A DNA stretch of 64,000 bases, from the NCBI RefSeq assembly GCF_014635045.1, contig NZ_BMCF01000002.1, positions 467,912-531,911 on the forward strand. The letters are read 5' to 3'. A program made the position numbers and the translations under genes. This DNA comes from Staphylococcus nepalensis. Its GTDB lineage: Bacteria > Bacillota > Bacilli > Staphylococcales > Staphylococcaceae. Below, in pieces: positions 10,302 through 20,112 of the stretch. Under the pieces are notes generated by a model. The model did no database searches and was not told the origin of the DNA. It worked only from the letters and a program-made list of their open reading frames with translations. Position 1 is the stretch's first letter; each line of letters begins with the position of its first letter.

Positions 10302-11080
10302 ACTTTCACCTTTTCTAATTTAAGTCCTGGTAAAAATTGGCTTAAGTCACCACACTTCATTAAAGATTCACCGATGAGCAAACCATCTATACCAGCATTC
10401 ACAATATTCTCAACATCTTGCTGATTGCGTATACCACTTTCAGAAATATAATAATATCCATCTTTTTTATTTTCTAAAATTTCATTTGTATGCAAAACAT
10501 CAGTTACAAATCTTTTTAAATCTCTATTATTAACGCCTATTAATTTAGGATTTAATTTATAAGCACGTTCTAGTTCTTCTTTATCGTGGACTTCTACTAA
10601 TACTTCTAAATTTTGTGATGTCGCGTAGTTGTATAGCGTACTTAACTGTTCATCATCCAATACATTTACAATTAATAAAATGATTGAGGCACCAGCTTTT
10701 TTAGCAACATCAATTTGGATAGGGTCCACTACAAAATCTTTACATAACACTGGTAAATTCGTTAATTTTGTCAGCATTTGTAGACGTTCATAACTGCCAC
10801 CAAAATAATGTTCATCGGTTAAAATTGAAACTGCGTTAGCACCATGAGCTTCATAATCTTTGACTTGCTGTGCTAAGTCTCTACCAGGAAGTTCATTTAA
10901 TGTCGGACTTTTAGACTTAATTTCTGCAATAATGGCTAATTGATTCGATTGTTTTAATTGTGTTTCAAATGTTTGTTTATGAGATACATCTACCTCATTA
11001 AGTTCTGCTAATTTTGCTTTATAATACCCTTCACTTAATAAATCCTTTTTATATGCTACAATTTCATCCAATATAGTCAT
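10298..11080 (-). CDS. trpC: Indole-3-glycerol-phosphate synthase
   Basis: A 260-residue barrel with [18 protein letters not shown] (catalytic lysine), [34 protein letters not shown] and YISESGI, all in the order expected of TrpC. It converts CdRP to indole-3-glycerol phosphate. The 5' end overlaps trpD by 17 bp, implying coupled translation. Confidence 0.96.
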   Translation of the reverse strand: MTILDEIVAYKKDLLSEGYYKAKLAELNEVDVSHKQTFETQLKQSNQLAIIAEIKSKSPTLNELPGRDLAQQVKDYEAHGANAVSILTDEHYFGGSYERLQMLTKLTNLPVLCKDFVVDPIQIDVAKKAGASIILLIVNVLDDEQLSTLYNYATSQNLEVLVEVHDKEELERAYKLNPKLIGVNNRDLKRFVTDVLHTNEILENKKDGYYYISESGIRNQQDVENIVNAGIDGLLIGESLMKCGDLSQFLPGLKLEKVKV

Positions 11081-12080
11081 ACGTTTTGCCTCCCATTTTA
11101 TTATATTGTTTTAAAGCTTCGCCGTTTTCAATTAATACTCGAGCTTTATCAACACCTTTTTGAATTGTTGTCGCTTTATTTGCAACATACAAAGCAATAC
11201 CTGTGTTTAATAAAACGACATCTCTTTTAGCACTGCGATCTTTGCCATTTAATATTTGTTTCGTAATTTCCAAATTGTCTTGTGGTGTGCCACCATACAA
11301 ATCGCTATTAGGCGCATAATCTAAACCTAAATCTGTTGCATTCAATGTGTAAGATTGAATTGTTTTATCTTCTGTTACTTCATATATTATATTGTCTCCA
11401 GATAACGTGGCCTCATCCATACCATTTGCACCATGTAATACGATAGCTTTTTTTCTTCCTAAATCTGCTAATGTTTGAGCAATCTTACTTAAATTACTTG
11501 GTTCATATACACCCATAACTTGATAATCTAATTTAAATGGATTAATCAATGGACCAGTAATATTAAAAATAGTTGGATTGCTAATCGCTTTTCTCAGAGG
11601 TTGTATATTTTTCATTATTGGGTACGTTTCGGTTGCATTTAAAAATACTAATCCAACGTCTTTTAATTGTCCTTCTGTTTCCCTAACGCTGCGTGTCGCA
11701 ATATTCATCTCATTTAATAAATCTGTGCTTCCTGATGAAGATGTCACGCTTTTATTACCATGCTTTATCACTGGTACACCTGCACTTGCTAACACAAATG
11801 AAACTGTGGTTGAAATATTAAAACTGTTTGATTTATCTCCGCCTGTTCCACAAACACACATGCTATCAGGACAATAGGGTTGTTCTGGGTACATAGAGCT
11901 AATGAGACTATGTGAAATATAAGTCAATTCATCTTGAGTTAGCTCTCTTTCTGAAAATGCTTCTAATAATTCTAATTTAACTGCTTCTTCTAAATCGTTC
12001 GCAATCAATAGTTCTATAAATTCATTCATTTGAGTTTGATTAAGTGGTTTATACTGTTTTATATGACTTTGTAGACTCAT
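11064..12080 (-). CDS. trpD: Anthranilate phosphoribosyltransferase
   Basis: A 338-residue homodimer-type enzyme transferring phosphoribose from PRPP to anthranilate. The PRPP/Mg site is [15 protein letters not shown], the anthranilate site [16 protein letters not shown], and GANGMDEAT is conserved. The N-terminal helical domain is intact. Its start lies 31 bp inside trpG, an unusually long overlap for this operon. Confidence 0.96.
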   Translation of the reverse strand: MSLQSHIKQYKPLNQTQMNEFIELLIANDLEEAVKLELLEAFSERELTQDELTYISHSLISSMYPEQPYCPDSMCVCGTGGDKSNSFNISTTVSFVLASAGVPVIKHGNKSVTSSSGSTDLLNEMNIATRSVRETEGQLKDVGLVFLNATETYPIMKNIQPLRKAISNPTIFNITGPLINPFKLDYQVMGVYEPSNLSKIAQTLADLGRKKAIVLHGANGMDEATLSGDNIIYEVTEDKTIQSYTLNATDLGLDYAPNSDLYGGTPQDNLEITKQILNGKDRSAKRDVVLLNTGIALYVANKATTIQKGVDKARVLIENGEALKQYNKMGGKTYDYIG

Positions 12081-12645
12081 TATAATTGACCTCCTTAATG
12101 ATATTTAAAAAGTTTTTTATAATTTCTTCACCATATTCCGTTGCAAATGATTCAGGGTGGTACTGAATTCCATAATGCAAGCCATTTCTGTGTTCAAATG
12201 ATTGAACGCAATCATTTGTTTTAGCAGTTATTTTTAATGGTTTAGGTAACGTCTCAGGGTTACTGATTAATGAATGGTACCTCATTATTTCTGAATATTC
12301 AGTAATATCTCTATATAATTTAGAGTCACTTACAATTTGCATCGTATCTTTTTTACCATGTTTTATTTTTTTATTTTGTATTACATCGCCACCGTAATAA
12401 CATGTTAATGCCTGTGACCCTAAGCAAACACCTAATATTGGTTTCTCTTTATAATGCTCAATAATATCCATTAAAAGATTTGTATCAAGAGGGTGGCCTG
12501 GACCAGGAGATATAATTAACCCATCAATTTCTAAACCAAATATTTCAGGGTCATCTGGATATTTAATCACCATATCTTCTGTTTTGCCTATAATATTCAC
12601 TAAGTTATACGTAAAAGAATCATAATTATCAACGACTAAGATCAT
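12049..12645 (-). CDS. trpG: Anthranilate synthase glutamine amidotransferase subunit
   Basis: A 198-residue class I amidotransferase that supplies ammonia to TrpE. The triad is GVCLGSQAL (nucleophile Cys) and YHPESFATE (His, Glu); ISPGPGHP is the oxyanion loop. GGAGGTG lies inside the trpE end, and start and stop overlap as ATGA. The C-terminus (after NIIKEVN) runs about ten residues beyond the S. aureus protein as I remember it and accounts for part of the trpD overlap. Confidence 0.95.
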   Translation of the reverse strand: MILVVDNYDSFTYNLVNIIGKTEDMVIKYPDDPEIFGLEIDGLIISPGPGHPLDTNLLMDIIEHYKEKPILGVCLGSQALTCYYGGDVIQNKKIKHGKKDTMQIVSDSKLYRDITEYSEIMRYHSLISNPETLPKPLKITAKTNDCVQSFEHRNGLHYGIQYHPESFATEYGEEIIKNFLNIIKEVNYNESTKSYKTV

Positions 12646-14051
12646 GGTGACACCTCCAGTAAACTTTTCGCTTTAAGTTTCGTTTCTTCTAATTCTTTCT
12701 CAGGTATTGAATCATATACAACACCACAACCTGCTTCTACATTAATATATGTTTCATCGATCATCATTGTGCGTATGGCTAATGCAAAGTCTAAATCATG
12801 ATTGCAATTGATGTATCCTATACCTCCGCTATACACACCGCGTTTTTGAGGTTGTGCTTCATAAATTCGTTGAATTGCCCTTAATTTCGGCGCACCTGAT
12901 ACTGTACCTGTTGGCAATAAACTTGCAATAACTGTCATTGGTGAATAGTTAGATTTTAGTTTTCCAGTTATTTCACTCACAATGTGCATTACATGCTCAT
13001 AACGTTCAATTGCCATTAACTTTTCAATTTTAGAACTAGCTATTTCACTTACTCTGTGAATATCGTTTCGGCCTAAATCAACAAGCATGCTATGTTCACT
13101 GATTTCTTTTTCATCGTTGATTAATTGTTGTTCATTTTTATAATCTTCTGCTTCAGTAGCACCTCTTTTTATCGTTCCAGCTATGGGATTAGTAACAACA
13201 GTTTGTCCTTTTACCTTCACAAAACTTTCTGGTGAACTACCTACGATAATCGGTTCGTCTAAATTTAAATAATACATATAAGGGCTGGGATTCTGGCGTT
13301 TTAGGTTTTGATAAAGTTGGTAAGATAACAATTGTATATTTACACCAAACTGATGCTTATATTTATAAATAATTGAAGGGACAACTTGGAACATATCACC
13401 TTGTTGTATTAATGACTTCATATCGCTCACTGTTTTTATAAATTCTTCTGGTGCAATATTCGATTCAATTTGTTTTTCATTTATCTCATTCTTTATAGGA
13501 GAAGGGTAAATATTGATATCCTTTAATGCTTCAACACGATGATTTACACGTTGTGCTAACTGTTGTTCACTATCATTAGAAAATAAGTCTGTTGCTATGA
13601 CATAGAGATGTTCTTTGTAATGGTCAAATACATAGACGTCTTCGACCATATAAAATTTTGCATCGTGCTGTGGATGGTCATCTAATGCAATCTGTTTCAA
13701 TATTGGAAATTCATGTCTAACTAAGTCAAAACTACATGAGCCTACAAACCCTGAAACAAATGGTAATAAAGCTAAATCTTCATCTTCTACAACAGCTTTA
13801 TATTGGTCTATAAATGCTTTTAATTTATCATAGGGTTGCTCAGTTTCTATTAGCGTCTCTTTATCACTGTAATGTATCATCATATTTTCATTATCCAATG
13901 TAAGTGATCCATATACGTCAAATATCACAATTGAATAACGTCCTTTAAGTTTAGATTGGTCTGTGCTTTCTAAAATAATTTTGTGTTGCTTCAATCTTGC
14001 TAGTGCTTCTGGAGTTACTTCAGCATTTATTTTTTGATATTGCACCTTCAT
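12642..14051 (-). CDS. trpE: Anthranilate synthase component I
   Basis: A 469-residue chorismate-using enzyme. The C-terminal domain carries GDMFQVVPS, YYLNLDEPIIVGSSPE, TNPIAGTIKRGAT, LVDLGRNDIHRV, HIVSEITGKL, GTVSGAPKLRA and the GVYSGGIGYINCNHDLDFALAIRT end. The N-terminal domain normally binds feedback tryptophan. An ideal GGGGAGG lies 8 bases before ATG. It is first in the trpEGDCFBA operon, transcribed through two tandem T-box terminators from a strong sigma-A promoter. Confidence 0.97.
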   Translation of the reverse strand: MKVQYQKINAEVTPEALARLKQHKIILESTDQSKLKGRYSIVIFDVYGSLTLDNENMMIHYSDKETLIETEQPYDKLKAFIDQYKAVVEDEDLALLPFVSGFVGSCSFDLVRHEFPILKQIALDDHPQHDAKFYMVEDVYVFDHYKEHLYVIATDLFSNDSEQQLAQRVNHRVEALKDINIYPSPIKNEINEKQIESNIAPEEFIKTVSDMKSLIQQGDMFQVVPSIIYKYKHQFGVNIQLLSYQLYQNLKRQNPSPYMYYLNLDEPIIVGSSPESFVKVKGQTVVTNPIAGTIKRGATEAEDYKNEQQLINDEKEISEHSMLVDLGRNDIHRVSEIASSKIEKLMAIERYEHVMHIVSEITGKLKSNYSPMTVIASLLPTGTVSGAPKLRAIQRIYEAQPQKRGVYSGGIGYINCNHDLDFALAIRTMMIDETYINVEAGCGVVYDSIPEKELEETKLKAKSLLEVSP

Positions 14052-14068
14052 TTTATATTCCTCCCCAT

Positions 14069-14282
14069 AAAAAAATCAGCGTCCTTAAATATTAATTAAG
14101 GACGCTGACGCGCGGTACCACCTAAATTAGTAGACATATGTCATAAACTATCTACCCACTCATTTGAATCTTCACTTGTAATCCAACAAAACCCAATTTC
14201 AGTATATGTAGGTGTTAGTTTTCATCAGCCACTAACTTTCTGTACGCTACCTTTCATAACTTACTTCATTTTGTTTTCTTTT
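14069..14282 (-). ncRNA. T-box riboswitch 2 (tryptophan), promoter-distal
   Basis: Reading the minus strand, the order is a stem-I-like start with GTAGCGTA, a specifier-like bulge gaaatTGGgtt (UGG, Trp), the T-box GGTGGTACCGCG (plus positions 14111-14122), and a terminator of 13-bp stem TCAGCGTCCTTAA/TTAAGGACGCTGA with seven T at 14069-14075. trpE begins 18 bases after the T-run. Binding of uncharged tRNA-Trp should form the antiterminator. Confidence 0.9.
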
Positions 14283-14290
14283 TTAAATAT

Positions 14291-14519
14291 AAAAAACACC
14301 ACACTAACGCATGCTGTAAGGACGCGTTACCGTGGTGCCACCTTAGTTAACAAATTTATTGTTCACTTTAAATATATTAATCTGTATCAACATTTAAAAG
14401 CCCAATTCACAATATATGTTGTGCTAATTTTCATCGACCATTAGCTTTCTAATTGCTACAAATCACATACGCTACTCTATCTTTCAAATGACAACTTGTG
14501 TTTGTTGTAAAATGAATTA
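14291..14519 (-). ncRNA. T-box riboswitch 1 (tryptophan), promoter-proximal
   Basis: On the minus strand: AGAGTAGCGTATGTG opens stem I; gaatTGGgct gives a UGG specifier; AAGGTGGCACCACGG is the T-box (plus 14330-14342). The terminator pairs CACCACGGTAACGC with GCGTTAGTGTGGTG and ends in six T. The layout matches the second element 8 bases downstream, so the operon has two tRNA-Trp checkpoints in series. Confidence 0.9.
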
Positions 14520-14525
14520 ATTTAA

Positions 14526-14554
14526 ATAATACAAGTATCATTTTCATTTGTCAA
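14526..14554 (-). promoter_or_regulatory. Sigma-A promoter of the trp operon
   Basis: TTGACA, 17 bases, then TATTAT: near consensus. Transcription should begin about 14519, just ahead of T-box 1. Confidence 0.85.
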
Positions 14555-14803
14555 CTTATAATTTAAAAACGCTCTTATTTTTAAAATAATATGCTGAGTT
14601 AACATTGTAACTAAACTGGTGTAATTAAATTTGTAAGTTTAACTTTAAATGGCAACTTAATCCAAATTATATTATAAAAATCATTCTAAATAAGCAATAC
14701 TTGGATGTCACTCATAGTTGCTTATACTACGATGATTTAAACCGTTATTGAATAATCATTAACATAAATTCTCATAAATTTTTACTTATTTTAATAAAAA
14801 GTA
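14555..14803. other. Divergent intergenic region trp/tetR
   Basis: AT-rich, no gene seen; it separates the two divergent promoters. Confidence 0.6.
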
Positions 14804-14850
14804 TTGAAAATAGCACATATTATTTTAAAATGAGAGTGAACGTTCTCTTT
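14804..14850 (+). promoter_or_regulatory. Promoter and probable operator of the TetR/MFS pair
   Basis: TTGAAA (14804-14809), a 16-base spacer and TAAAAT (14826-14831), followed directly by gagagtgaacgttctcttt, an imperfect palindrome centred on gaacgttc. This is where an autoregulating TetR protein would bind, over the transcription start. Confidence 0.55.
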
Positions 14851-14865
14851 TAAAGGTGGGATATA

Positions 14866-15408
14866 ATGACAAAATTAACTAAAAAACAGGAGCAATTAAT
14901 CTACAGTGCCAATCAACTTTTTGATAAGCAAGGTTTTAGCGCAACAGGCATTGATCAGATTATCCAAGCATCAAATGTTGCAACGATGACTCTATATAGA
15001 AATTATAAATCTAAAGATGATTTAATCGTCGCGGTTTTAAAATATAGAGAAGATGTGTATATGAACTTCTTAGAAAATAACAATGATAAAAGCTTAAACC
15101 ATATGATCGAACAGCATTTAGAATGGTTAAAGCGCAAAAATACAAACGGGTGTTTATTTTTAAAAGCTATGGAAGAATTTAGACATTCCAATCAAGATAT
15201 TGTAGATATAGTCAGTCACCATAAAATAAAGGTGGCAAAATTAATAGAAGAAAAGTTAGAAAACGAAAATTATCGTAACATAAAAGATTTAGCTAAAAAG
15301 TTACTATTCATATTGGAAGGCAGTACATCAATGATAGAACATATGGATTTTGCAGATGTTAAATCTATTACGATGAGTCTTTCAAAAGGAGTGCTAAACA
15401 ATGAATAA
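14866..15408 (+). CDS. TetR/AcrR family transcriptional regulator
   Basis: A 180-residue protein with an N-terminal helix-turn-helix: LFDKQGFSATGIDQIIQASNV followed by TLYRNYKSKDDLIVAVL, the TetR signature. The C-terminal half is a ligand/dimer domain (KNTNGCLFLKAMEEF is common in this subfamily). AAGGTGGG lies 5 bases before ATG. It overlaps the MFS gene by 8 bp, so the pair is one operon, and a palindrome over the promoter suggests autorepression relieved by the transporter's substrate. The ligand is unknown. Confidence 0.88.
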   Translation: MTKLTKKQEQLIYSANQLFDKQGFSATGIDQIIQASNVATMTLYRNYKSKDDLIVAVLKYREDVYMNFLENNNDKSLNHMIEQHLEWLKRKNTNGCLFLKAMEEFRHSNQDIVDIVSHHKIKVAKLIEEKLENENYRNIKDLAKKLLFILEGSTSMIEHMDFADVKSITMSLSKGVLNNE

Positions 15409-16531
15409 TAAAATAATTATTTCTGGGACTTTAATGATTGCCGTTACTTACGGTTTAGCAAGGTTCGCTTTCGGACTATTATTACCCAATATTTCAAATG
15501 ACCTCAAATTAGGTAGTGGTACTATGGGTATGATAAGTTCCGCAACTTATATTGCTTATTGTCTCGCTATTGCGATTTCTACTTACTATTCAAACCAAAA
15601 AGACCCAAAGATGTTTGTTAGTTTAGCTGGTTTAACTTCTATTTTAGGTATTTTTATCATATCCGTATCTCATGAAGCAGTTCTATTGTTCTTAGGTGTT
15701 TTTATTGCTGGTATGAGTACAGGATTTGGTTCACCTGCTTACGGTGAGGTGGTTCAAAATAATTTGGATAAAAACACGCAAAACAAAGCTAATACGTGGA
15801 TAAACGCCGGTACTGGTTTTGGTATCGTAATCTCTGGACCTATCGCTTATATATTGTCTGATAATTGGAGAGTTGTTTATTTAATATTTGGAATTATAGC
15901 AATTATCGTTTTATTAATAAATTATCTTTATATACCTAAACATATTTCTTCTATAAAAAAATTCAAAACTCAAACACAGCCTTACAGTTTGAAACCATTA
16001 CTACAAAAAAGCATGTCTATCAACATCGCTTCTTTGATTTTAGGTTGTGCGTCTGCTATTTATTGGACTTTCTCTAAAGATTATATTGCAACCGTACCTT
16101 CTAATTCAGATTTCATTACATCTTCTTTTTGGATATTGGTTGGAGTATCAGGCATCATCGGAGGATTTTCAGGTGGTTTAATTTCTAAATTTTCAATTAA
16201 AACTTTATATATTATCGTAGTATTAATGATGGCAACCTCTATTTTATCTTTAAATATTGATAACACTAACTTATTTATTATATTCTTATCCGCGCTATTT
16301 TTCGGCAGTTCTTATGTGTTTCTAACAGGCATTTTAATGATATGGGGTATTAAAATTTTTGAAAAGGCGCCCTCTTTAGGTATAGGTGTCCCATTTTTCA
16401 CACTAGCTTTTGGCCAAATCATAGGTGCCATGGTTTCAGGGAATGTAATTCAATTTTCTTCTTATACCTTGGCTTTTTCTATATTTGGTGCCTTCTCTTT
16501 AGTCTCAATTGTATTTAGACCTAAAATTTAA
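15401..16531 (+). CDS. MFS transporter, YbfB/YjiJ-like
   Basis: A 376-residue membrane protein with about 12 hydrophobic segments in two halves. The start, TLMIAVTYGLARFAFGLLLP, is typical of the YbfB/YjiJ branch, and GMSTGFGSPAYGEVV resembles MFS motif regions. It overlaps the TetR gene (ATGA-type junction with an upstream AAAGGAG). Probably an efflux or sugar/metabolite carrier controlled by its partner regulator; the substrate cannot be read. Confidence 0.85.
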   Translation: MNNKIIISGTLMIAVTYGLARFAFGLLLPNISNDLKLGSGTMGMISSATYIAYCLAIAISTYYSNQKDPKMFVSLAGLTSILGIFIISVSHEAVLLFLGVFIAGMSTGFGSPAYGEVVQNNLDKNTQNKANTWINAGTGFGIVISGPIAYILSDNWRVVYLIFGIIAIIVLLINYLYIPKHISSIKKFKTQTQPYSLKPLLQKSMSINIASLILGCASAIYWTFSKDYIATVPSNSDFITSSFWILVGVSGIIGGFSGGLISKFSIKTLYIIVVLMMATSILSLNIDNTNLFIIFLSALFFGSSYVFLTGILMIWGIKIFEKAPSLGIGVPFFTLAFGQIIGAMVSGNVIQFSSYTLAFSIFGAFSLVSIVFRPKI

Positions 16532-16921
16532 TTATTTTCTTTTTTGTAAAGTTTGCAATTTAAAATAAATTGATATCTAAATTATTTAAAAAATATGGCT
16601 AGCTTTCTTTTTACAAGTTTTATTGATCATGGAAAGTAGTAGTTTTGCTGACATAGTCTGAAATTCATGTATGCTAGGCTTACACTTAATATAGTTATTA
16701 TATCATTATACAGAATGGTAGTACAAAATCATATAAATGGTTTACTCCTGCTTTTGTTGCATAATTTCATTACTATAAATATCACAGCTTATTGTTATAA
16801 ATTGACTGCATTCGAGATGATTAACTATGTGATTATAATAACTATTATATATGTTTCAATATCATAGATAATTAAACAGATAGTTTTGTTATCTATTTCA
16901 TGTTTTAAAATCAAACACGTA
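16532..16921. other. Intergenic, no gene supported
   Basis: AT-rich. A 66-codon hydrophobic frame at 16667 has no ribosome-binding site and is not supported. No clear terminator for the MFS gene is seen. Confidence 0.5.
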
Positions 16922-16950
16922 TTGCGAATTAGCTTTTCCTACTATACAAT
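16922..16950 (+). promoter_or_regulatory. Sigma-A promoter of tyrA
   Basis: TTGCGA, 17 bases, TACAAT; predicted start near 16957, with GAGGTGG and ATG following at 16990. Confidence 0.6.
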
Positions 16951-16989
16951 GTTACTATTCTGAAAATTTTGATAGAGGTGGTCAGCAAA

Positions 16990-18081
16990 ATGCAACAAAT
17001 ACTTTTCGTAGGTTTAGGTTTAATCGGCGGTAGTCTTGCGAGTAATTTAAGATATTACCATAATGATATTGAAATCACTGCTTATGATGCAGATGCCTCC
17101 CAACTAGAAAAAGCGTTATCTATTGGGATTATTGATTATCAATCTACCGATTATAAAACTTGTGTGGAAAATGCAGATATTATTATTTATGCCACACCCG
17201 TACAACAAACAATTAAATATTTACAAGCACTACCAAACTATCAAACTAAAAGCAATGTGATTGTTACTGATACTGGCAGTACTAAATCAACTATATTACA
17301 ATATGAGCAGTACCTTTTAAACCATGATATTCACTTGATTGGCGGTCATCCTATGGCTGGAAGTCATAAATCAGGCGTGCTTAACGCAAAAAAACATTTA
17401 TTTGAAAATGCTTTTTACGTGTTAGTACATGATGAACCAGGCAATAACCAAGCATTTGACGAAATTAGATCATTACTGGATACAACAAAAGCAAAATTTA
17501 TTGCAACAAATGCAAAAGAACATGACTTTGTTACAGGCATCGTCAGTCATGTCCCCCATATTATTGCTTCGAGCCTTGTGCATTTAAACGCAAACCATGT
17601 CAATCATTCTTCATTGGTGAAAACTCTGGCTGCTGGAGGGTTTAGAGACATCACAAGAATTGCTAGTGGCAGTCCAATTATGTGGCGCGACATCACCATC
17701 GAAAATAAAAATACTATTGTTGATATCCTGAAAGAATGGAAAACACAAATGGAACATGTCATAAGCCTTGTGGAAGAAAATGACCCTGAAGACTTATATC
17801 ATTTTTATAATGATGCGAAATTATACAGAGATGAACTTCCACTAAAATCACAAGGAGCGCTATCTATAGAGTATGATTTATATGTTGATATTCCGGATAA
17901 ACCAGGTATGATTAGCCAAGTTACACATATCTTGAGTTTACATAATATTTCTATAAGCAACTTAAGGATTTTAGAAGTGCGCGAAGATATATATGGAGCT
18001 TTACGCGTTAGCTTTAAAAACCCTGAAGACCGTAAAAAAGGTGCTGAAGCGCTAAGTGATTTTGATACTTATATTGAATAG
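16990..18081 (+). CDS. tyrA: Prephenate dehydrogenase
   Basis: A 363-residue enzyme oxidising prephenate to 4-hydroxyphenylpyruvate in tyrosine synthesis. The N-terminal dinucleotide site is [12 protein letters not shown]; catalytic-region motifs are DTGSTKST and [24 protein letters not shown] and [16 protein letters not shown] follow. The C-terminal ~75 residues ([20 protein letters not shown] onward) form an ACT domain, expected to sense tyrosine. I use ATG 16990 because GAGGTGG lies 10 bases before it, rather than the TTG 21 bases upstream. Monocistronic. Confidence 0.95.
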   Translation: MQQILFVGLGLIGGSLASNLRYYHNDIEITAYDADASQLEKALSIGIIDYQSTDYKTCVENADIIIYATPVQQTIKYLQALPNYQTKSNVIVTDTGSTKSTILQYEQYLLNHDIHLIGGHPMAGSHKSGVLNAKKHLFENAFYVLVHDEPGNNQAFDEIRSLLDTTKAKFIATNAKEHDFVTGIVSHVPHIIASSLVHLNANHVNHSSLVKTLAAGGFRDITRIASGSPIMWRDITIENKNTIVDILKEWKTQMEHVISLVEENDPEDLYHFYNDAKLYRDELPLKSQGALSIEYDLYVDIPDKPGMISQVTHILSLHNISISNLRILEVREDIYGALRVSFKNPEDRKKGAEALSDFDTYIE

Positions 18082-18127
18082 TTAATCAAAAATTTTCTGA
18101 TTTTAATTTAAGACATAAACGTTATTC

Positions 18128-18163
18128 AACGATTGACCAAATCATGTCATTTGGCCAATCGTT
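18128..18163 (+). terminator. Terminator of tyrA
   Basis: Arms aacgattgaccaaat and atttggccaatcgtt followed by a T-run. Confidence 0.85.
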
Positions 18164-18387
18164 TTTATATACCTCAGCCTATTTAATCTTATACAGCTTT
18201 ATTCATTACGTGATAGTAAAATACCAAGGACGCTTCTATCTATATCATAATATTGCGCCATATCACATCATATTTTTTCCCTATGAAATGCTTAGTTATA
18301 CCAATAGTCACTTGGTTATGGTACATTCTTATATTGCGCTCACTTTGGTACATCCGTATAGAATATGTTTTGCATAGTTTCAATCAT

Positions 18388-19650
18388 TCACATTTTATGC
18401 CCTGCCATAAGACCTAATCGACCATGTTTGGTGCCCGCGTCTGTATAAGATATTGCCTTAGATACACTACCTTTACCAAATTTCTGATGTAAAGCGTCGA
18501 TTGTTTTAGCTAATTTTTCAGTTCTTTTACTTTCATACTCATCTATAAATAAATTTAACTGTTTATCTTTTTCATCTATAAATTGAGTAAGTGAAATACT
18601 TACTGTTCTATACAATACTGTGGGATCACATAGTTTATCTGCTAAGCGTTCTACCGCTTCAAAAATAATACGCTCTAAATTTGTGGGTTCTTGTAATGTA
18701 TATTGTTTCTCCACGCCGCCTTGGTTACTATAACCAAAAGAAAAGTGAATCGTCTTAACTAGTTTATTTCTTGCTCTAACACGGCTTGACACATCTTCAA
18801 TTAATTCTTGCATCACAACTTTAACTTCATGATAATGGTAATCGCGCATTAATATTTGGCTTTTACAAATTGAAGGGTTCGTTACGTTATATTTATCTCT
18901 AATTTTACTTCGGTCAATTCCGTTTGCATGTAAATGTAAATCAACGCCAATAATACCAAAATCTCTTTTTAAATATTGATATGGATAATGTGCTAGATCT
19001 CCTATAGTAAAGATGCCTCGCTTATTCATTTTTGCTTCAGTCTTCTTACTAATTCCCCAAAAATCACTTAAAGGTGAAATAGGCCAAAGTTTATGAGGTA
19101 TATCTTGATATCGCCACTCAGCAATTAAATGATCTGTATATTTGGCTTCTATGTCCATTGCTACTTTGCTCAGTAGCATATTCGACCCAATACCTATTGA
19201 ACAATGTATACCCGTTTCTTCTAGAATTTCATATTGTAATTTTTGACAAAAAGAATGAACTGTACTGCTAAATCTACGATAACTTTCTGTGACATCCATA
19301 AAGAATTCATCAACACTATATTGATGCAAATCTTCTGGAGCGATATAACGTAATGCAATTTTAGATATTGCCACTGAAACTTCCAAATATTTTCTCATAC
19401 TTGGATTAATAATATAAATATCGTTTCTATGCGGTATCTCGAATAACCTTGAACCTGTTTTAATACCTAACGCTTTTAATGGCCCTGTAGCAGCTAACAC
19501 AACTGAACCTTGTTTCTTAGTATCTGCAACAACTGCCAACTTTTCTTTCATAGGGTCTAGCCCTTTTTGGATACAAGAAACGCTTGCAAAAAAACTTTTT
19601 TGATCAATACATAATATGACCCTTTCCTCTAACAGATTGTAATCATACAT
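18388..19650 (-). CDS. umuC: Y-family DNA polymerase, UmuC-like (SOS-induced)
   Basis: A 420-residue translesion polymerase. Catalytic-domain signatures are CIDQKSFFASVSCIQKG (first metal aspartate) and DLHQYSVDEFFMDVTE (second metal site), with CSIGIGSNMLLSKVAMD; helix-hairpin-helix and little-finger domains follow. The C-terminus is shorter than B. subtilis PolIV-type proteins and closest to the UmuC/UvrX/YqjW group. No umuD is adjacent. Two LexA boxes and a sigma-A promoter stand upstream, so damage induction is expected. GGGGGAG lies before ATG. Confidence 0.9.
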   Translation of the reverse strand: MYDYNLLEERVILCIDQKSFFASVSCIQKGLDPMKEKLAVVADTKKQGSVVLAATGPLKALGIKTGSRLFEIPHRNDIYIINPSMRKYLEVSVAISKIALRYIAPEDLHQYSVDEFFMDVTESYRRFSSTVHSFCQKLQYEILEETGIHCSIGIGSNMLLSKVAMDIEAKYTDHLIAEWRYQDIPHKLWPISPLSDFWGISKKTEAKMNKRGIFTIGDLAHYPYQYLKRDFGIIGVDLHLHANGIDRSKIRDKYNVTNPSICKSQILMRDYHYHEVKVVMQELIEDVSSRVRARNKLVKTIHFSFGYSNQGGVEKQYTLQEPTNLERIIFEAVERLADKLCDPTVLYRTVSISLTQFIDEKDKQLNLFIDEYESKRTEKLAKTIDALHQKFGKGSVSKAISYTDAGTKHGRLGLMAGHKM

Positions 19651-19675
19651 ATGACACTCCCCCTTAGTCCTTTTT

Positions 19676-19726
19676 ATTATATAAGAACACGTGTTCTATT
19701 TCAATATTTTTAAGAACAATTGTTCC
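19676..19726 (-). promoter_or_regulatory. umuC promoter with two LexA (SOS) boxes
   Basis: Minus-strand TTGAAA (19699-19704), 17 bases, TATAAT (19676-19681). The perfect palindrome AGAACACGTGTTCT (19684-19697) fills the spacer, and a second box, AGAACAATTGTTCC on the plus strand (19713-19726), lies just upstream of the -35. Both fit the Gram-positive LexA pattern GAAC-N4-GTTC. Confidence 0.85.
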
Positions 19727-19798
19727 TTTAACTATTTTTATAGTTTTGAGGATTTTCATGATATAATATAAAAAATAGACATATTAGGAGGAACTTAA

Positions 19799-19984
19799 AT
19801 GCCGATTGTAAATGTAAAACTATTAGAAGGACGTTCAGATGAACAACTTAAAAATTTAGTATCAGAAGTGACTAAAGCTGTAGAAAAAACAACAGACGCC
19901 AATAAAGAAGCTATACATGTAGTCATTGAAGAAATGAAAGCTTCTCACTACGGCGTTGCTGGTGTTAGAAAATCAGATCAATAA
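19799..19984 (+). CDS. 4-oxalocrotonate tautomerase family protein
   Basis: A 61-residue enzyme starting MPIVNVKLLEGR. Proline 2 (Pro-1 after Met removal) is the general base of the tautomerase superfamily, and the Arg in LEGRSDEQ is conserved. AGGAGG lies before ATG and a TATAAT at 19762-19767 may be its -10. Small tautomerases of this type are common in staphylococci; the physiological substrate is unknown. It diverges from umuC. Confidence 0.9.
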   Translation: MPIVNVKLLEGRSDEQLKNLVSEVTKAVEKTTDANKEAIHVVIEEMKASHYGVAGVRKSDQ

Positions 19985-20051
19985 TTTCTTATAGTATAGA
20001 AAAACAGGACAAAAATCACATTTTCATCCCATTCCTTACTTCCCGCATACT

Positions 20052-20090
20052 AGAAGAGACCGAGACATGATTAATGTCTCGGTCTCTTCT
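20052..20090. terminator. Bidirectional terminator (tautomerase / msrR)
   Basis: A 17-bp perfect stem agaagagaccgagacat/atgtctcggtctcttct with T-runs on both sides, between convergent genes. Confidence 0.9.
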
Positions 20091-20112
20091 TTTTTAAATT
20101 TTAAATATATTA

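Noticed and set aside
16667..16867. 66-codon hydrophobic plus-strand frame before tyrA
   Set aside because: No ribosome-binding site and low-complexity Ile/Leu content; it stops just ahead of the tyrA promoter.
18144..18377. 77-codon frame after tyrA
   Set aside because: Its start lies inside the tyrA terminator stem and no ribosome-binding site is present.
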